Of a stretch of 64,000 nucleotides of DNA, positions 15,201 to 25,019 are shown piece by piece (positions within the stretch are counted from its first letter, which is position 1; every line of letters begins with the position of its first letter). The DNA lies in NCBI GenBank assembly GCA_021325095.1, contig JAJPHV010000020.1, positions 1 to 64,000 of the forward strand, in the 5' to 3' direction. The DNA is from Chloroflexota bacterium (GTDB taxonomy: Bacteria > Chloroflexota > Anaerolineae > Aggregatilineales > UBA2796). A model generated the notes under the pieces. The model saw only the letters and a list, made by a program, of their open reading frames with translations. It did no database searches and had not been told where the DNA came from. The position numbers and the translations under genes are program-made.

Positions 15201-18200
15201 ACATCTTCGAGCGCGACGACATCACTCATGGCGAGCCGAACGCAGAATATGCTCCCCTGGCCCGGTTCGCTTTCAACCGTGAGGCTGCCGCCATGCAGCT
15301 CGATGATCTCCTTGGAGATCGACAGCCCCAGACCTGTCCCGCGATTGTCGCCTTCACTGGCCCGGTAGAACGGTTCAAAAACACGGGGCAGGTGTTCCGC
15401 CGGAATGCCAATCCCATTATCGCACACCCGAATGACCGCGCTGCGTTGTGTGCCACCCGTATCCATAACGAGTTGCACGTCAATGTGTCCACCTTCGGGG
15501 GTGTAATTGACGGCGTTCACCAGCAGGTTGGTGATGACCTGTGTTATCCGGCCTGGATCCGCGTAGATATAGATGGGGTGCTCCGGTAGATCAAGGTTCA
15601 GCGTGATGCGCTTCCGATCTGCTTCGGGCTGTTGGAGTTGCACCACGTCTCGCAGCAGCGTTTGCACGCCGATGCTCTGCCGCCGGAGCGGAATCACCCC
15701 GCGCTCAAAACGGCTCACGTCCAGCAGGTCTTCGACCAACCGTATCATGCGATCCGTGACTCGTTCCAGCATCTCAAGGTGATCGTCGAAGCGCTCTGGC
15801 TGCCTGCGGAGCAGATAGAGACGTGTCTTCAGGCTGGTGAGCGGCGTGCGTAGCTCGTGCGATGCGTTGGCGATGAAGCGGGCCTTTTGGGCCTGTAGTT
15901 CTTTCTCTTTGGTGATGTCGCGGACAATGGTGATCGTGCCCGGCGTTACGCTGCCCGGTTCGGCAACCGGCGCAGCCACAAGGGCCGCCGTAAAGTCGCT
16001 GCCATCCTTGCGCCGGAAGCGGACTTCGCCGCGCCAGGTGTCGCCCGGTTCCCCAAACCCGCGCAAAAACAATTCGGTTTCTTCGGGCGAGGCCAGGTCG
16101 CTTTGGAGAAGCGTGGTCGGCTGGTCCACCAGTTCTGTGACCCGATAGCCCGTGAGTTGGGCAAGCGCCTGATTAGCATACCGGATGTATTGTGCCGTGC
16201 TGTAGATGACGCCTTCGCCCATGTCGTCCAGGATTGTGCGCAGCAAAGTGCGTTCTTGCTGCAACTCCGCTGTGCGCGCCAGGACGCGCTGTTCCAGGTC
16301 GGCGTTCAGCCGCCGCAATTGCTCCTCGGCACGGCGTCGCTCGGCCAATTCCTGCTGCGCGGCCTGGTACAACTGCACGTTATCCAGCGCAATCGAGGCC
16401 AGTTCAGCGAAGCGACTGGCGATCTCGATGTCGTCTTCGCTGAACAAACGCCCGGCCTCCGTGTGGGAAAGCCCCAGCGCGCCGATTACCCGGTTGCCCG
16501 ATTTGAGCGGTACGGCCATTGTGGCGTGATAACCGTCAAAGGCCGGATCGGGCAGGCGGCCCGACCAGGCAGCGTAGTCATCAACGGCGAAAGGTTGACC
16601 CGTTGCCCAGACACGCCCGGAAATGCCCTCGCCTTTCTTGATGTGATAGTCGAACCCGGTGAATGAGCCGGTAAGAACCTGGGCGAGCATCTCCTCTTCA
16701 CCGGGAACGATCAGATCGACAAACCCGTGTGGCGCGCCGATCAGGGCCGTCACCCGCGTGACAATGGCGTCCAGCACGTCCGCCGAGTCCAGGCGGTTCA
16801 TAAGAGCCAGCGTCATCTCATTCATCGCCCGAAGGTATTCATTCTGGCGAAGCAGCTTGACCTCAACTCGCGTTCGTTCAATCAATTCGCGCTGCGCGGC
16901 GGTATAAAGTTGCGCGTTGTCCAGCGCAATGGCGGCCAGTTCAGCAAAGCGGCTCAGAATCTCGATCTCGTCGCTGCCAAAGGTGCGCTCCGGGTCATAG
17001 TGTGAGAGCGCGAGCACGCCCACCACCTGATCGTTGAACTTGAACGGAACAGCGATGGCGGCACTGACCGAAGCGAAGTCGTCGAACGGAGTACGATTCG
17101 GCCAGGAGCCGTAATCATTGACGGCTGCCGCTTGACCGGTCTGCAAAGCTTTTCCGACCACGCCGGATTTGTCATCCGGCCCAAAGTAGTACCCTGCATA
17201 CTTCTGGTAAAGCCCGGTGCTGATCTTGAGAGTCATGCCCGGTTTGCCCGGTTCTGCGAGGTATATGCAGCCGTGCGACGTACCGACCAGCGCTTCGGCT
17301 CGCGCCAGAATGTCTTCCAGCAAATCCGTGATGTCAAGGTGGTTGATGAGCGCCAGGGTCGTTTCGTTTAGCGCTTTCAAATACTCGTTCTGTTGAAGCA
17401 GTTTCTTTTCTGCGCGCTTGCGCTCTGCGAGTTCGTTTTGGGCGGCGGCGTACAGGCGGGCATTGTCCAGCGCGATGGAGGCCAGTTCGGCGAAGCGCTC
17501 CAGCAGCGCAACTTCTGCTTCGCCAAAGGTGCGCCCCTCTTCAAAACGCGTGAGGCCAAGCACGCCCACGACCTGATCGCCTGATTTAAGCGGTATGCCG
17601 ACCAGGGCGCGCAGCGAATCAAGTTCGCTGTCCGGCAAACGCCCTGCCCAGGTGGAATAGTCGTTGATGGCTAAAGATTGGCCCGCCTGCCAGACCATGC
17701 CCGCGAAGCCCTCCCCGCGTTTCATACGGTAGCCAATGTCGCGTTTGTGATAGCCCACAGCGACACGCATGACCATTTCATCGGTCTCCGGCTCCAGCAA
17801 GTAGATGAAGCCGTGCAGAGCATCGATAAGTGGGCCGGCACGGGTGACAATCGTTTCCAGCAGGTCCGGCAGTTCCAGGCGATTCATGAGGGCCAGCGTC
17901 GTGTCGTTCAGCGCCGCCAGGTACTGGTTCTGGCGCAACAACTGTGCCTCTGCGCGCTTGCGTTCGGCCAGTTCATTCTGGGCGGAACTGTACAGGCGGG
18001 CATTGTCCAGCGCCACAGATGCCAACTCGGCGAAGCGGCTGAGGAGCCTGATGTCTTCTTCGGAGAAAGGCTGTCTCTCCTCCCCGACGCGCGCCAGCAG
18101 GAGCACGCCGACCATCTGATCTTCAGAACGGAGCGGCACAGCGACCAGTGGATGAATCTGGTCGAAAACAGCATCGGTCAGGCGATCCGGCCAGGTGGCG

Positions 18201-19693
18201 TAGTCACTGACTGATTCGGCCTGACCCGACCGCCAGACGCGACCTGCCAGGCCATCGCCAGAGTTGGCTCGATAGCCGATCAGGTTTTTGAATAAGCCGA
18301 TACCGACCCCAATCTCGATGATGGGTGTGCCGGGTTCGGCCAGATAAATGCAGCCGTGTGCCGTGCCTATCAGTTCCGCAGAGCGGGTCAGAATTGCTTC
18401 CAGCAGGTCGGAGACGTTCAGCCGGTTAATGAGGGCCAGCGTTGTTTCATTGAGGGCATTCAGGTAAGCATTTTGCTGCTGCAAGGTCTGTTGAACCTGC
18501 TTGCGCTCTGTGATGTCGATGCTGGAACCGATATACCCATCGAATCGGCCATCGGGGGTAAAGCGAGGCACGCCGCTGTCCACGACCCAACGGTATTCGC
18601 CGTCGAAGCGGCGCATTCGATACTCTGCGACGAATGGTTCGCGGGCCTGCAAGGTACGGGCATAGATTTCAAGCACCCCCGGCAGGTCGTCAGGGTGAAT
18701 AGCCTGTTTCCAGTTGTCTCCCAAGGACTGCTCGAAGGTGAGGCCCGTAAAATCGAGCCAGGGTTTATTGACGAACACGGACTGACCGTTCGTATCACCC
18801 ATCCAGATCATGACCGGGGCAGTGTCGGCCATGAGGCGGAAACGTTTTTCGCTTTCGCGCAGTATCTGTTCGGCCTTTTGCTGTTCGGTAATGTCACGGT
18901 TCACGCTGACAAAGCCGATCATCTCACCCGCTGTGTTGCGCAGGTGAGAGATCGTCAGCGCGACCACACGGTAAATGCCGGCCTTTGTCCGCGACCGGAC
19001 GGTTCCGCTCCATGAACCCGTCTGCTTTACAATCTGCTTGATTTCCGGTAGGGTGTGAGGGGAGAAGTCGGACTGTAGAAGGACATTGAGCTGCTGTCCC
19101 ATCACTTCGGCGGCGGAATAACCATACAGGCGTTCGGCGCCCGCATTCCAGTACAAAACCCGCGAATCGAGATCGACAGCCAGTACAGCCTCACTGACCG
19201 AGGCCAGGAGCGCTGCCTGGAGGTTGGTGGCTTCGTAGACCTTGTAAACGTCATTCATGGGCTGGGCGTTGACCACCACCCCCGTTACGGAGCCACATCC
19301 GTTACGAATCGGCCAGTAGTAGCCCCGCCACCAGGCCAGGTCTTTGTCTGGCCCTATCGTTGAAACCAGTGGTTCCTGGTGAGTTCCACCCGCCAGGGCA
19401 ATCCGAACCGGGCCAAGTACCGGATCAATGAGGTCTGGCGGGAAAACCTCCTGCGGGCGCTTGCCGACCACCGCCTGGTAGGGTGTGCCAACGCTGCGGC
19501 TCATCGTCTCGTTCCAGTAGCGGTAGTGCCCCTTGCGATCCAGCACAATATAGGTCGCGGGGGCTTTATCCAGCAAGTTGCGGAGAATGAAAGTCGGCAC
19601 TGCCCCACGTCGGAGCCAGAGTATGCATAGCAAATAGCCCGCAGCTGTACCCGCTAGAAATGTGACAATCAGAATGACGATTGGGTACTCCAT
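15197..19693 (-). CDS. Giant membrane-anchored sensor histidine kinase with PAS and four tandem GAF domains
   Basis: A 1,498-residue kinase. One transmembrane helix (about 5-28) anchors it. Then come three PAS domains (about 39-150, 155-270, 280-400) and four GAF domains, each preceded by a repeated helical linker of the form LLRQNxYLxALNxTTLALMNRL (about 425-570, 600-745, 775-920, 950-1095). A coiled coil and a fourth PAS (about 1125-1245) follow. HisKA carries the phospho-acceptor in ANASHELRTPLTSLK (about 1265). The HATPase has N, G1 and G2 boxes (NLLVNAVNYTPEGG, DNGIGIPAEHL, GTGLGLSI). There is no receiver domain and no response regulator alongside. ATG 19693 follows GAGG. Ligands are unknown. 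Confidence 0.93.
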   Translation of the reverse strand: MEYPIVILIVTFLAGTAAGYLLCILWLRRGAVPTFILRNLLDKAPATYIVLDRKGHYRYWNETMSRSVGTPYQAVVGKRPQEVFPPDLIDPVLGPVRIALAGGTHQEPLVSTIGPDKDLAWWRGYYWPIRNGCGSVTGVVVNAQPMNDVYKVYEATNLQAALLASVSEAVLAVDLDSRVLYWNAGAERLYGYSAAEVMGQQLNVLLQSDFSPHTLPEIKQIVKQTGSWSGTVRSRTKAGIYRVVALTISHLRNTAGEMIGFVSVNRDITEQQKAEQILRESEKRFRLMADTAPVMIWMGDTNGQSVFVNKPWLDFTGLTFEQSLGDNWKQAIHPDDLPGVLEIYARTLQAREPFVAEYRMRRFDGEYRWVVDSGVPRFTPDGRFDGYIGSSIDITERKQVQQTLQQQNAYLNALNETTLALINRLNVSDLLEAILTRSAELIGTAHGCIYLAEPGTPIIEIGVGIGLFKNLIGYRANSGDGLAGRVWRSGQAESVSDYATWPDRLTDAVFDQIHPLVAVPLRSEDQMVGVLLLARVGEERQPFSEEDIRLLSRFAELASVALDNARLYSSAQNELAERKRAEAQLLRQNQYLAALNDTTLALMNRLELPDLLETIVTRAGPLIDALHGFIYLLEPETDEMVMRVAVGYHKRDIGYRMKRGEGFAGMVWQAGQSLAINDYSTWAGRLPDSELDSLRALVGIPLKSGDQVVGVLGLTRFEEGRTFGEAEVALLERFAELASIALDNARLYAAAQNELAERKRAEKKLLQQNEYLKALNETTLALINHLDITDLLEDILARAEALVGTSHGCIYLAEPGKPGMTLKISTGLYQKYAGYYFGPDDKSGVVGKALQTGQAAAVNDYGSWPNRTPFDDFASVSAAIAVPFKFNDQVVGVLALSHYDPERTFGSDEIEILSRFAELAAIALDNAQLYTAAQRELIERTRVEVKLLRQNEYLRAMNEMTLALMNRLDSADVLDAIVTRVTALIGAPHGFVDLIVPGEEEMLAQVLTGSFTGFDYHIKKGEGISGRVWATGQPFAVDDYAAWSGRLPDPAFDGYHATMAVPLKSGNRVIGALGLSHTEAGRLFSEDDIEIASRFAELASIALDNVQLYQAAQQELAERRRAEEQLRRLNADLEQRVLARTAELQQERTLLRTILDDMGEGVIYSTAQYIRYANQALAQLTGYRVTELVDQPTTLLQSDLASPEETELFLRGFGEPGDTWRGEVRFRRKDGSDFTAALVAAPVAEPGSVTPGTITIVRDITKEKELQAQKARFIANASHELRTPLTSLKTRLYLLRRQPERFDDHLEMLERVTDRMIRLVEDLLDVSRFERGVIPLRRQSIGVQTLLRDVVQLQQPEADRKRITLNLDLPEHPIYIYADPGRITQVITNLLVNAVNYTPEGGHIDVQLVMDTGGTQRSAVIRVCDNGIGIPAEHLPRVFEPFYRASEGDNRGTGLGLSISKEIIELHGGSLTVESEPGQGSIFCVRLAMSDVVALEDV

Positions 19694-20036
19694 GAATGCC
19701 TCGCCACGGGTGTATCAATGAGGATGCGATAAGGGACGCAGCAACAGGCTGAAATACTAATTGGATTTGACCGGTTTCCGGGCGAAACTAAGCATGGCTG
19801 GACATCCTTACCACCTTCAACCCCACGGTCAGTATAGCATACTGCGGCCTGAGGCCGTTGATGGGATTCGTCACAAATGGTTGACTTTCAGAGGGATGCT
19901 GGTGGAAACCCCGGTCAAAACCTTCCACTGAAGTACGCGCGGTACGGGAAGCGCCGATGTGCCGTCCAATTCACGCCAGATTTGGGTACTATACTAGGAA
20001 CAGTCCGGTTTTTCGCTGGTATTTGGAAAGGTAGCA
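19694..20036. other. Intergenic region with two abutting dyads
   Basis: A 343-bp gap between the divergent kinase and lipoprotein genes. It holds two adjoining perfect dyads: CAGTAT-3-ATACTG (19830-19844) and CGGCC-3-GGCCG (19845-19857). A TATACT at 19990-19995 is a plausible -10 for the lipoprotein gene about 40 bp downstream, without a good -35. No gene is seen. Confidence 0.5.
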
Positions 20037-21656
20037 GTGCGCCGAAATTTCCTTGCGCTGGTTGCCCTTGCCCTGGCTGCCTTAGCCTGCAACCTTGCGC
20101 CGGGCATTCCGGTCACGCCCACCATCGTACCGACGCTGCCGCCATCGCCCACGCCGACGGCTACCGCCATCGCGCTGCTGCCTTCGCTGACGCCTTCCGA
20201 TACGTTCACGCCCAGCCCAACCCACACGCCGACGCCATCCGAGACGCCGACGGAGACGTCTGTGCCGAGCGATACGCCAGAGAATTCGCCCACGCCAACC
20301 CTGACGCAAACGCCTACCTCCACGCCCACCACGACGCCGACTCTCACGGGAACGCCCACAGCCACACTCACCACAACCCTGACTCCATCCGGCACGGCCA
20401 CGTTCACCGCGGCCCCGCCGCCATCGCCCACCGGGACTGCAACGCTCACAGCGACGGCACTGCCCACCGCTACGGCACAACCGACGGCTACTCTGACCAT
20501 GACCTTCACCGAGACGCCGAGGCCGTCCGATACGCTGGTTCCAAGCCAGACCTTCACCCCAACCGCGCCGCCGTTGGATTTGGGCATTCTCCCCACGCCG
20601 ACGGCAGCCGCAACTCTGGTTCCACAGCCGCCCGCTGCGACGCTCGTGCCCACCCAGGCCGTAGCGCCGACGATCATTTTCGCCAGCCCTGCGCCCCCGA
20701 CGCTGCTAGTCCAGTCAAATACTGCCGTGCCGCTGGCGCTGCTGACGGCCACTCCGCTGGTGATCGCGGCCATCCCGACGGTGGCTTCGGGCGGGGTCGA
20801 TCTGCGCTACGTGCGCAACGTCGATATCAGCAGTAAGGGTGTGCGGGCGGAAATCGACCTGATCACGGGGCGGCTGACTATTGGTGGGCTGCCCTTCAAT
20901 GCGCACATCGCCTGGGCCAATTCGCGCATCACCCAGGTACGCTGGTCGCCGGATGGCCGGTGGTTGGCTTTCGTGGCCGAGAACCCTTCACCTTCCCGCC
21001 CGCTCGACCAGATCGATGACGGCCTGTATGTGCTGGACACGACGACGAATACGGCTTATTTCGTTTATCGGCAGATATACGACAATCCGTCTGATAACCC
21101 GCAGGTACGGCTGATCGACGACATCATCTGGGCGCCTGATAACGACGCGATTCTGGTGACTCTGCGCCGTCATCAGGGCAAGGCAGCGGTGCTGGTCGGC
21201 GTGGGTGGGGCGGTGCAAAGCCCTTCGCAGTATGCCAACCAATCGGCGACGTTCCCGCTGCTCGACTTCGCGGGTGGCGCGGCGCTGCCCGATAACCAGG
21301 GCTTCGTCGTCAATCCTGTTGCGCCGGGGCAAACTGCGCGGTTGGTGATCTGGTATCGGGACGGGCGCAGTGAGGTCGTGGCCGACGGAGCGGCATTGAA
21401 GCTCTGGATGCAGAACGGAACCCGCCTGCCCGATGGTCGTTATGCCTTCCTCGGACGGCGTTCACCAACAGGTCGATTCGAGGATAGCACCGGGCCGTTC
21501 CAGTTATACGTGATGGCTCCGGGTGGGCCGCCCTCTCCGGCTTCGAGCTTCATCCCCGGGACCTTGCTCTTTGCCGATTGGGACTTGAACAAGGGCACAC
21601 TGGCCGTGCGTGTGCAGGTCGGCCAGGACTTCAGGACGATTGTCTTGCACCCATGA
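20037..21656 (+). CDS. Lipoprotein with Thr/Pro-rich stalk and beta-propeller-like domain
   Basis: A 539-residue exported lipoprotein. The signal peptide ends in the lipobox LAALAC (Cys near residue 18). Residues 25-245 are a low-complexity stalk of TPT, PTAT and TPS repeats, as is common in surface lipoproteins of Chloroflexota. From about 255 the chain contains VRWSPDGRWLAFVAENPS and IIWAPDNDAILVTLRRHQ, which are TolB/PD40-like beta-propeller blades. The start is GTG 20037, preceded by GGAAAGG. The function is unknown; a surface or periplasmic binding role is inferred. Confidence 0.82.
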   Translation: MRRNFLALVALALAALACNLAPGIPVTPTIVPTLPPSPTPTATAIALLPSLTPSDTFTPSPTHTPTPSETPTETSVPSDTPENSPTPTLTQTPTSTPTTTPTLTGTPTATLTTTLTPSGTATFTAAPPPSPTGTATLTATALPTATAQPTATLTMTFTETPRPSDTLVPSQTFTPTAPPLDLGILPTPTAAATLVPQPPAATLVPTQAVAPTIIFASPAPPTLLVQSNTAVPLALLTATPLVIAAIPTVASGGVDLRYVRNVDISSKGVRAEIDLITGRLTIGGLPFNAHIAWANSRITQVRWSPDGRWLAFVAENPSPSRPLDQIDDGLYVLDTTTNTAYFVYRQIYDNPSDNPQVRLIDDIIWAPDNDAILVTLRRHQGKAAVLVGVGGAVQSPSQYANQSATFPLLDFAGGAALPDNQGFVVNPVAPGQTARLVIWYRDGRSEVVADGAALKLWMQNGTRLPDGRYAFLGRRSPTGRFEDSTGPFQLYVMAPGGPPSPASSFIPGTLLFADWDLNKGTLAVRVQVGQDFRTIVLHP

Positions 21657-21663
21657 AGTTGTT

Positions 21664-21705
21664 GACCTCACCGGGTTCTCTCCCTCTCTGCACGGCAGAG
21701 AGGGG
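21664..21705. repeat. Pyrimidine-rich hairpin repeat, copy 3
   Basis: GACCTCACCGGG leads into a 9-bp perfect stem CCCTCTCTG (21682-21690)/CAGAGAGGG (21696-21704). It lies between two convergent genes and may serve as a bidirectional terminator. Confidence 0.65.
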
Positions 21706-21727
21706 AAAACCGAAGGTGACGCCAGTG

Positions 21728-23059
21728 CTAACGCATCACCGCGCCAAGCGTGTCACAGGCCGGGCATCTGCCGCCGGGCCGGATCATGGCGTAACCTGCC
21801 TGCGGGTCTTCGCCGAAGAGGGTAAAGTCCACGTTGAAAATGATCATCAGGCGCACGCGGCCTGAAGCAGACGCCTTCACAGCAGCCTGTGCCAGCCACG
21901 CCGCCTGCTGCGCGACGGTGGTGTTCTGTGCCCAGGCAAAGCCGCCCGGCAGTGTGCCATAACCCTCCGGCGTCAGATAGCCTAGTTCGGTGATGCACGC
22001 CGACTTGCCGCCAAAAGGCCCGATAGCGCGGTTCAGCATGGAGGAGAAGAAGCGGGTCGGGTAGCTGCCTCGCGGGTCGCCGGAATTGGCGTTGGGGCTG
22101 ACGATGCCCTCGTTGTAGTGTACACCCACGCAGTCCAGGTAGCTGCCCGCGCCCGCCGCCGCCATGCCCGCGTAATAGCGATCATCGTTCCAGACGCGGC
22201 TCGTCCCAAACGCGCCCTCCGCGCCCGTTGGGGCCAGCGCGCCGCTGATGACAATCGTGCTGGGATTGGCGCGCTTGATGGCATTGTACGACCTGGCGAG
22301 CAGACTGACGTACAGCGCCGGGTTGATCGAGCCGGTCCGCCACTCGCGGTCAATGTTCATCTCGTTCCAGACTTCGATAGCGTCTGCACCCTGGGCCGCC
22401 AGGCTGCCAACGTAGGCAGCGTAACCACTCTGGTAGCCATCCTCCACCACGGCGTTGCGATCCCCGACGACGGACAGCAGAATCTTGAAGCCTGCGCCAT
22501 GCGCCTGGTTGATCAGCCCGACAGCGCCGCCGTCGCCGTTCTGTGCCTGCCGCTTGACCCATTTCATCCCGGCCCGCTGCATGGCGGCGATAGTATTGCC
22601 GTTCAAGTCCTGCACCTGGCCGCCCAGCTCAAACCGCCCGCTCACCTTGCCCGAAACCGCCGGCGGCGCCAGCGGAGCCTGTGTCGGAGAGGTCTGAGAC
22701 GAGGCGGACTGCCCGCCCGGATTGCCGCCCGATGTGGGCGCGGAAGCGTCGAGGATAGGCAATCTTGCGATTGACAGTGTCCTTCGGATCGCCAGGTAGG
22801 GCCGGGCCACCCATCCGACGGCTCCATCGTCCGCTGTGCCATGTACCCAGGTCGCGGCCCGGTTGCGCCCGTCGAGCGTCAACGCGGTGCCACGTGGCAG
22901 GGTGGCGACAAGGCTGGCCGTTCTGGCCGGGCCGGAACGCATACTCAGCAGGCCGACGGCTACACGCGCATCGGGAACACTCTGCGCCTGGCCGCTTAAT
23001 CCCGGTAGCAGGGCCAGCACTAAACCACAAACGAGAATCATTAGCCGCTTTGCAAACAT
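21728..23059 (-). CDS. Secreted SH3b-domain glycoside hydrolase-like protein (clan GH-A fold)
   Basis: A 443-residue exported protein. It has a signal peptide (1-25, ending GLSGQAQS), a bacterial SH3 domain (about 30-95, VGLLSMRSGPARTASLVATLPRGT and WVARPYLAI), a Ser/Gly/Pro linker (105-135) and a (beta/alpha)8 domain. The latter has the two clan GH-A glutamates: acid/base in VWNEMNI (about 230) and candidate nucleophile in CITELGYLT (about 357). It resembles GH39/GH5-like proteins; the substrate is unknown, and cell-wall or exopolysaccharide targeting by the SH3 domain is inferred. I start at ATG 23059, preceded by AAGGAGG. Confidence 0.8.
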   Translation of the reverse strand: MFAKRLMILVCGLVLALLPGLSGQAQSVPDARVAVGLLSMRSGPARTASLVATLPRGTALTLDGRNRAATWVHGTADDGAVGWVARPYLAIRRTLSIARLPILDASAPTSGGNPGGQSASSQTSPTQAPLAPPAVSGKVSGRFELGGQVQDLNGNTIAAMQRAGMKWVKRQAQNGDGGAVGLINQAHGAGFKILLSVVGDRNAVVEDGYQSGYAAYVGSLAAQGADAIEVWNEMNIDREWRTGSINPALYVSLLARSYNAIKRANPSTIVISGALAPTGAEGAFGTSRVWNDDRYYAGMAAAGAGSYLDCVGVHYNEGIVSPNANSGDPRGSYPTRFFSSMLNRAIGPFGGKSACITELGYLTPEGYGTLPGGFAWAQNTTVAQQAAWLAQAAVKASASGRVRLMIIFNVDFTLFGEDPQAGYAMIRPGGRCPACDTLGAVMR

Positions 23060-23241
23060 CACTTTCAAATCCTCCTTCGCCGTTGCGGATCGGGACGTGC
23101 CATGCAAGTTATCCTGTTCAATCTCCTGGTGCACCGAGACGATAGTGACCTGAGCAAGTATAGCCTTAGCGCGCCCGGCGTGCATGAACGGTTGCCCTAC
23201 GCTCGGCTTTCGAGCTACACTTCGCCGCCGGGAAGGTGATA

Positions 23242-24021
23242 GTGGATTTCTACGACACGATTGCGCGCTATTACGATGCCGAGAACGAGGACATGACGGA
23301 TGACCTCGAACTCTACAGCCGTTTTGCTGAACAAACCGGCGGCCCCATCCTGGATGTTGGCTGCGGCACGGGGCGCGTCATGCTGCACCTGGCATCGGAG
23401 GGCTATCCGGTGGCGGGCATCGACACCTCGAAGGCCATGCTGGAGCGTGCCCGACGCAAGCTAAAGAACCGGGTCGATCTGCACGATCTGGTTACGTTTT
23501 ACGAGGGGGATGCGCTCAGTTACGCGCTGCCTGGCAAATACCCGCTGATTCTGATCCCATATAACGGGCTGATGCACTTTCGCTCCCCTGGAGAACAGCA
23601 AACACTGCTGTGCCACCTCGCCAGCGCTTTGGCTGACGATGGCTTATTGATCGTCGATCTACCCAACGCGGGCGAAGCCTTTGCCACCCTGGATGACGGA
23701 GCGGTGACGCTTGAACGGAGTTTTATCGAGCCGGAAAGCGGCCATTTCGTCATGCAGCAGTCGGTCAGCACGCTCAACCGCACCGAGCAGTTGCAGTATG
23801 TGACCTGGATTTACGACGAGATCGGCGCGAACAACGTGGTGCAGCGCACCGTCGCGCCGATCACACTCCGCTACGTTTTCCCGGCGGAACTGGATTTGCT
23901 GCTGCAAGTAACCGGATGGCAGCGGGTGCAGCGCTTCGGAGCTTATGACCGCAGCCCGTTCGAGGAAGGCTGCCCGCGCCTGATCGTCGTGGCACGCAGG
24001 CGAGCGGAGCAGAACCCTTGA
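23242..24021 (+). CDS. Class I SAM-dependent methyltransferase
   Basis: A 259-residue Rossmann-fold methyltransferase. Motif I is ILDVGCGTGRVMLHLA (about 36-50), then AGIDTSKAMLERARRKL binds the SAM ribose through its acidic residue, and the LILIPYNGLMHF segment corresponds to motif IV. Downstream beta strands and the C-terminal PRLIVVARR complete the fold. The acceptor is not evident. GTG 23242 is chosen over GTG 23236 because GGGAAGG sits 5 bases before it. It overlaps the next gene by 4 bp. Confidence 0.87.
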   Translation: MDFYDTIARYYDAENEDMTDDLELYSRFAEQTGGPILDVGCGTGRVMLHLASEGYPVAGIDTSKAMLERARRKLKNRVDLHDLVTFYEGDALSYALPGKYPLILIPYNGLMHFRSPGEQQTLLCHLASALADDGLLIVDLPNAGEAFATLDDGAVTLERSFIEPESGHFVMQQSVSTLNRTEQLQYVTWIYDEIGANNVVQRTVAPITLRYVFPAELDLLLQVTGWQRVQRFGAYDRSPFEEGCPRLIVVARRRAEQNP

Positions 24022-24917
24022 TCCGCTTGCGCGTAAACGGACACCGGATTGCCATCCTTTTGTTGGCACTTTTCCTGTTCGGCTGCGATACGGAAACGCC
24101 GATCCCGCTCACGCCAACTTTCCCCATTCTTGCGGCGAGCCAGACGGTGGCCCCGGCTGTCCCGACCTTGCCGCCCACGTCCGAGAGCATAAACGTCGGG
24201 GAGCGCAACTTCACGCCCGGCGCGCCCGCCGTCAGCATCGATAACCCGGCAGTGACCGTGACGCCGACGCCTGCTCCCACGCAGCCGTCATTTCCGATGC
24301 AGTTTGTGGCCGACGATGGCTTGTCCATTGCGGGCATTTATTATGCCGCGCCAGCGCGACCTGCCCCAACGGTGCTGCTTTTGCACATGGCGGGCAGCAA
24401 CAAGGGTGCATGGGGCCTGTTTGGCCCGCAGTTACAGGCTGCCGGGCACAACGTCCTGGCGATTGATCTGCGCGGCTCCGGCGATACGGGCGGCAAGCCG
24501 GACTGGTCGAAAGCGCCGCAGGACATCAGTGGCGTGCTGGTGCAGTTGGCGGCGCTGCCGGGCGTCGATGCACAGCGGATCAGCATTATTGGCGCGGATA
24601 TCGGGGCGAATCTGGCGGTGGGCGCGTGTGCGGACTCGCCGGCCTGCAAAGCGGTGGTCATGCTCAGTCCAACATTGGATAATCAGGCAATCAACCCCGC
24701 CGACGCTCTGGCACGCTACGGCAATCGCCCGCTGCTGATCGTTGCCAGCCGGGGCGACAGGGCCAGCGCCGACGCAAGCGCCGTACTGGATAAGCTCTCC
24801 AAAGGCGACCACAGGTTGATCATGCAGGAAGGCGGCGAGCACGGTACGGCATTGCTGGACGCACATCCCGACCTGGCCGGGGCCATCGTGCAGTGGTTGG
24901 CAGCGCACGGCGCGTGA
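24018..24917 (+). CDS. Lipoprotein alpha/beta hydrolase with Asp at the nucleophile elbow
   Basis: A 299-residue exported lipoprotein (lipobox FLFGC, Cys near 23) with a Pro/Thr-rich linker (about 30-90) and an alpha/beta-hydrolase domain. It has the oxyanion strand VLLLHMAGSNKGAWG, IDLRGSGDTGG, the elbow IGADIGANLAV, and a C-terminal GGEHGTALLD that supplies the catalytic His. The elbow has Asp where esterases and dienelactone hydrolases have Ser, so it is either inactive as an esterase or uses an Asp nucleophile as haloalkane dehalogenases do. The start is TTG 24018 in a TTGA overlap with the methyltransferase stop. Confidence 0.82.
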   Translation: MIRLRVNGHRIAILLLALFLFGCDTETPIPLTPTFPILAASQTVAPAVPTLPPTSESINVGERNFTPGAPAVSIDNPAVTVTPTPAPTQPSFPMQFVADDGLSIAGIYYAAPARPAPTVLLLHMAGSNKGAWGLFGPQLQAAGHNVLAIDLRGSGDTGGKPDWSKAPQDISGVLVQLAALPGVDAQRISIIGADIGANLAVGACADSPACKAVVMLSPTLDNQAINPADALARYGNRPLLIVASRGDRASADASAVLDKLSKGDHRLIMQEGGEHGTALLDAHPDLAGAIVQWLAAHGA

Positions 24918-25019
24918 GCGCCGCGCAGCAGCCCGTATGGATCTCAACACTGATCGTTCCGCGTTCAAGTCGTCTGGACGCACCTGCCGAATGTGCTCTT
25001 AAGTTTGAACTACACTCTC

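Noticed and set aside
20100..20780. Repetitive TPT-coding stretch as a possible CRISPR or tandem DNA repeat
   Set aside because: It is coding low complexity (Thr/Pro codons with variable third bases) and has no regular spacer-repeat spacing.
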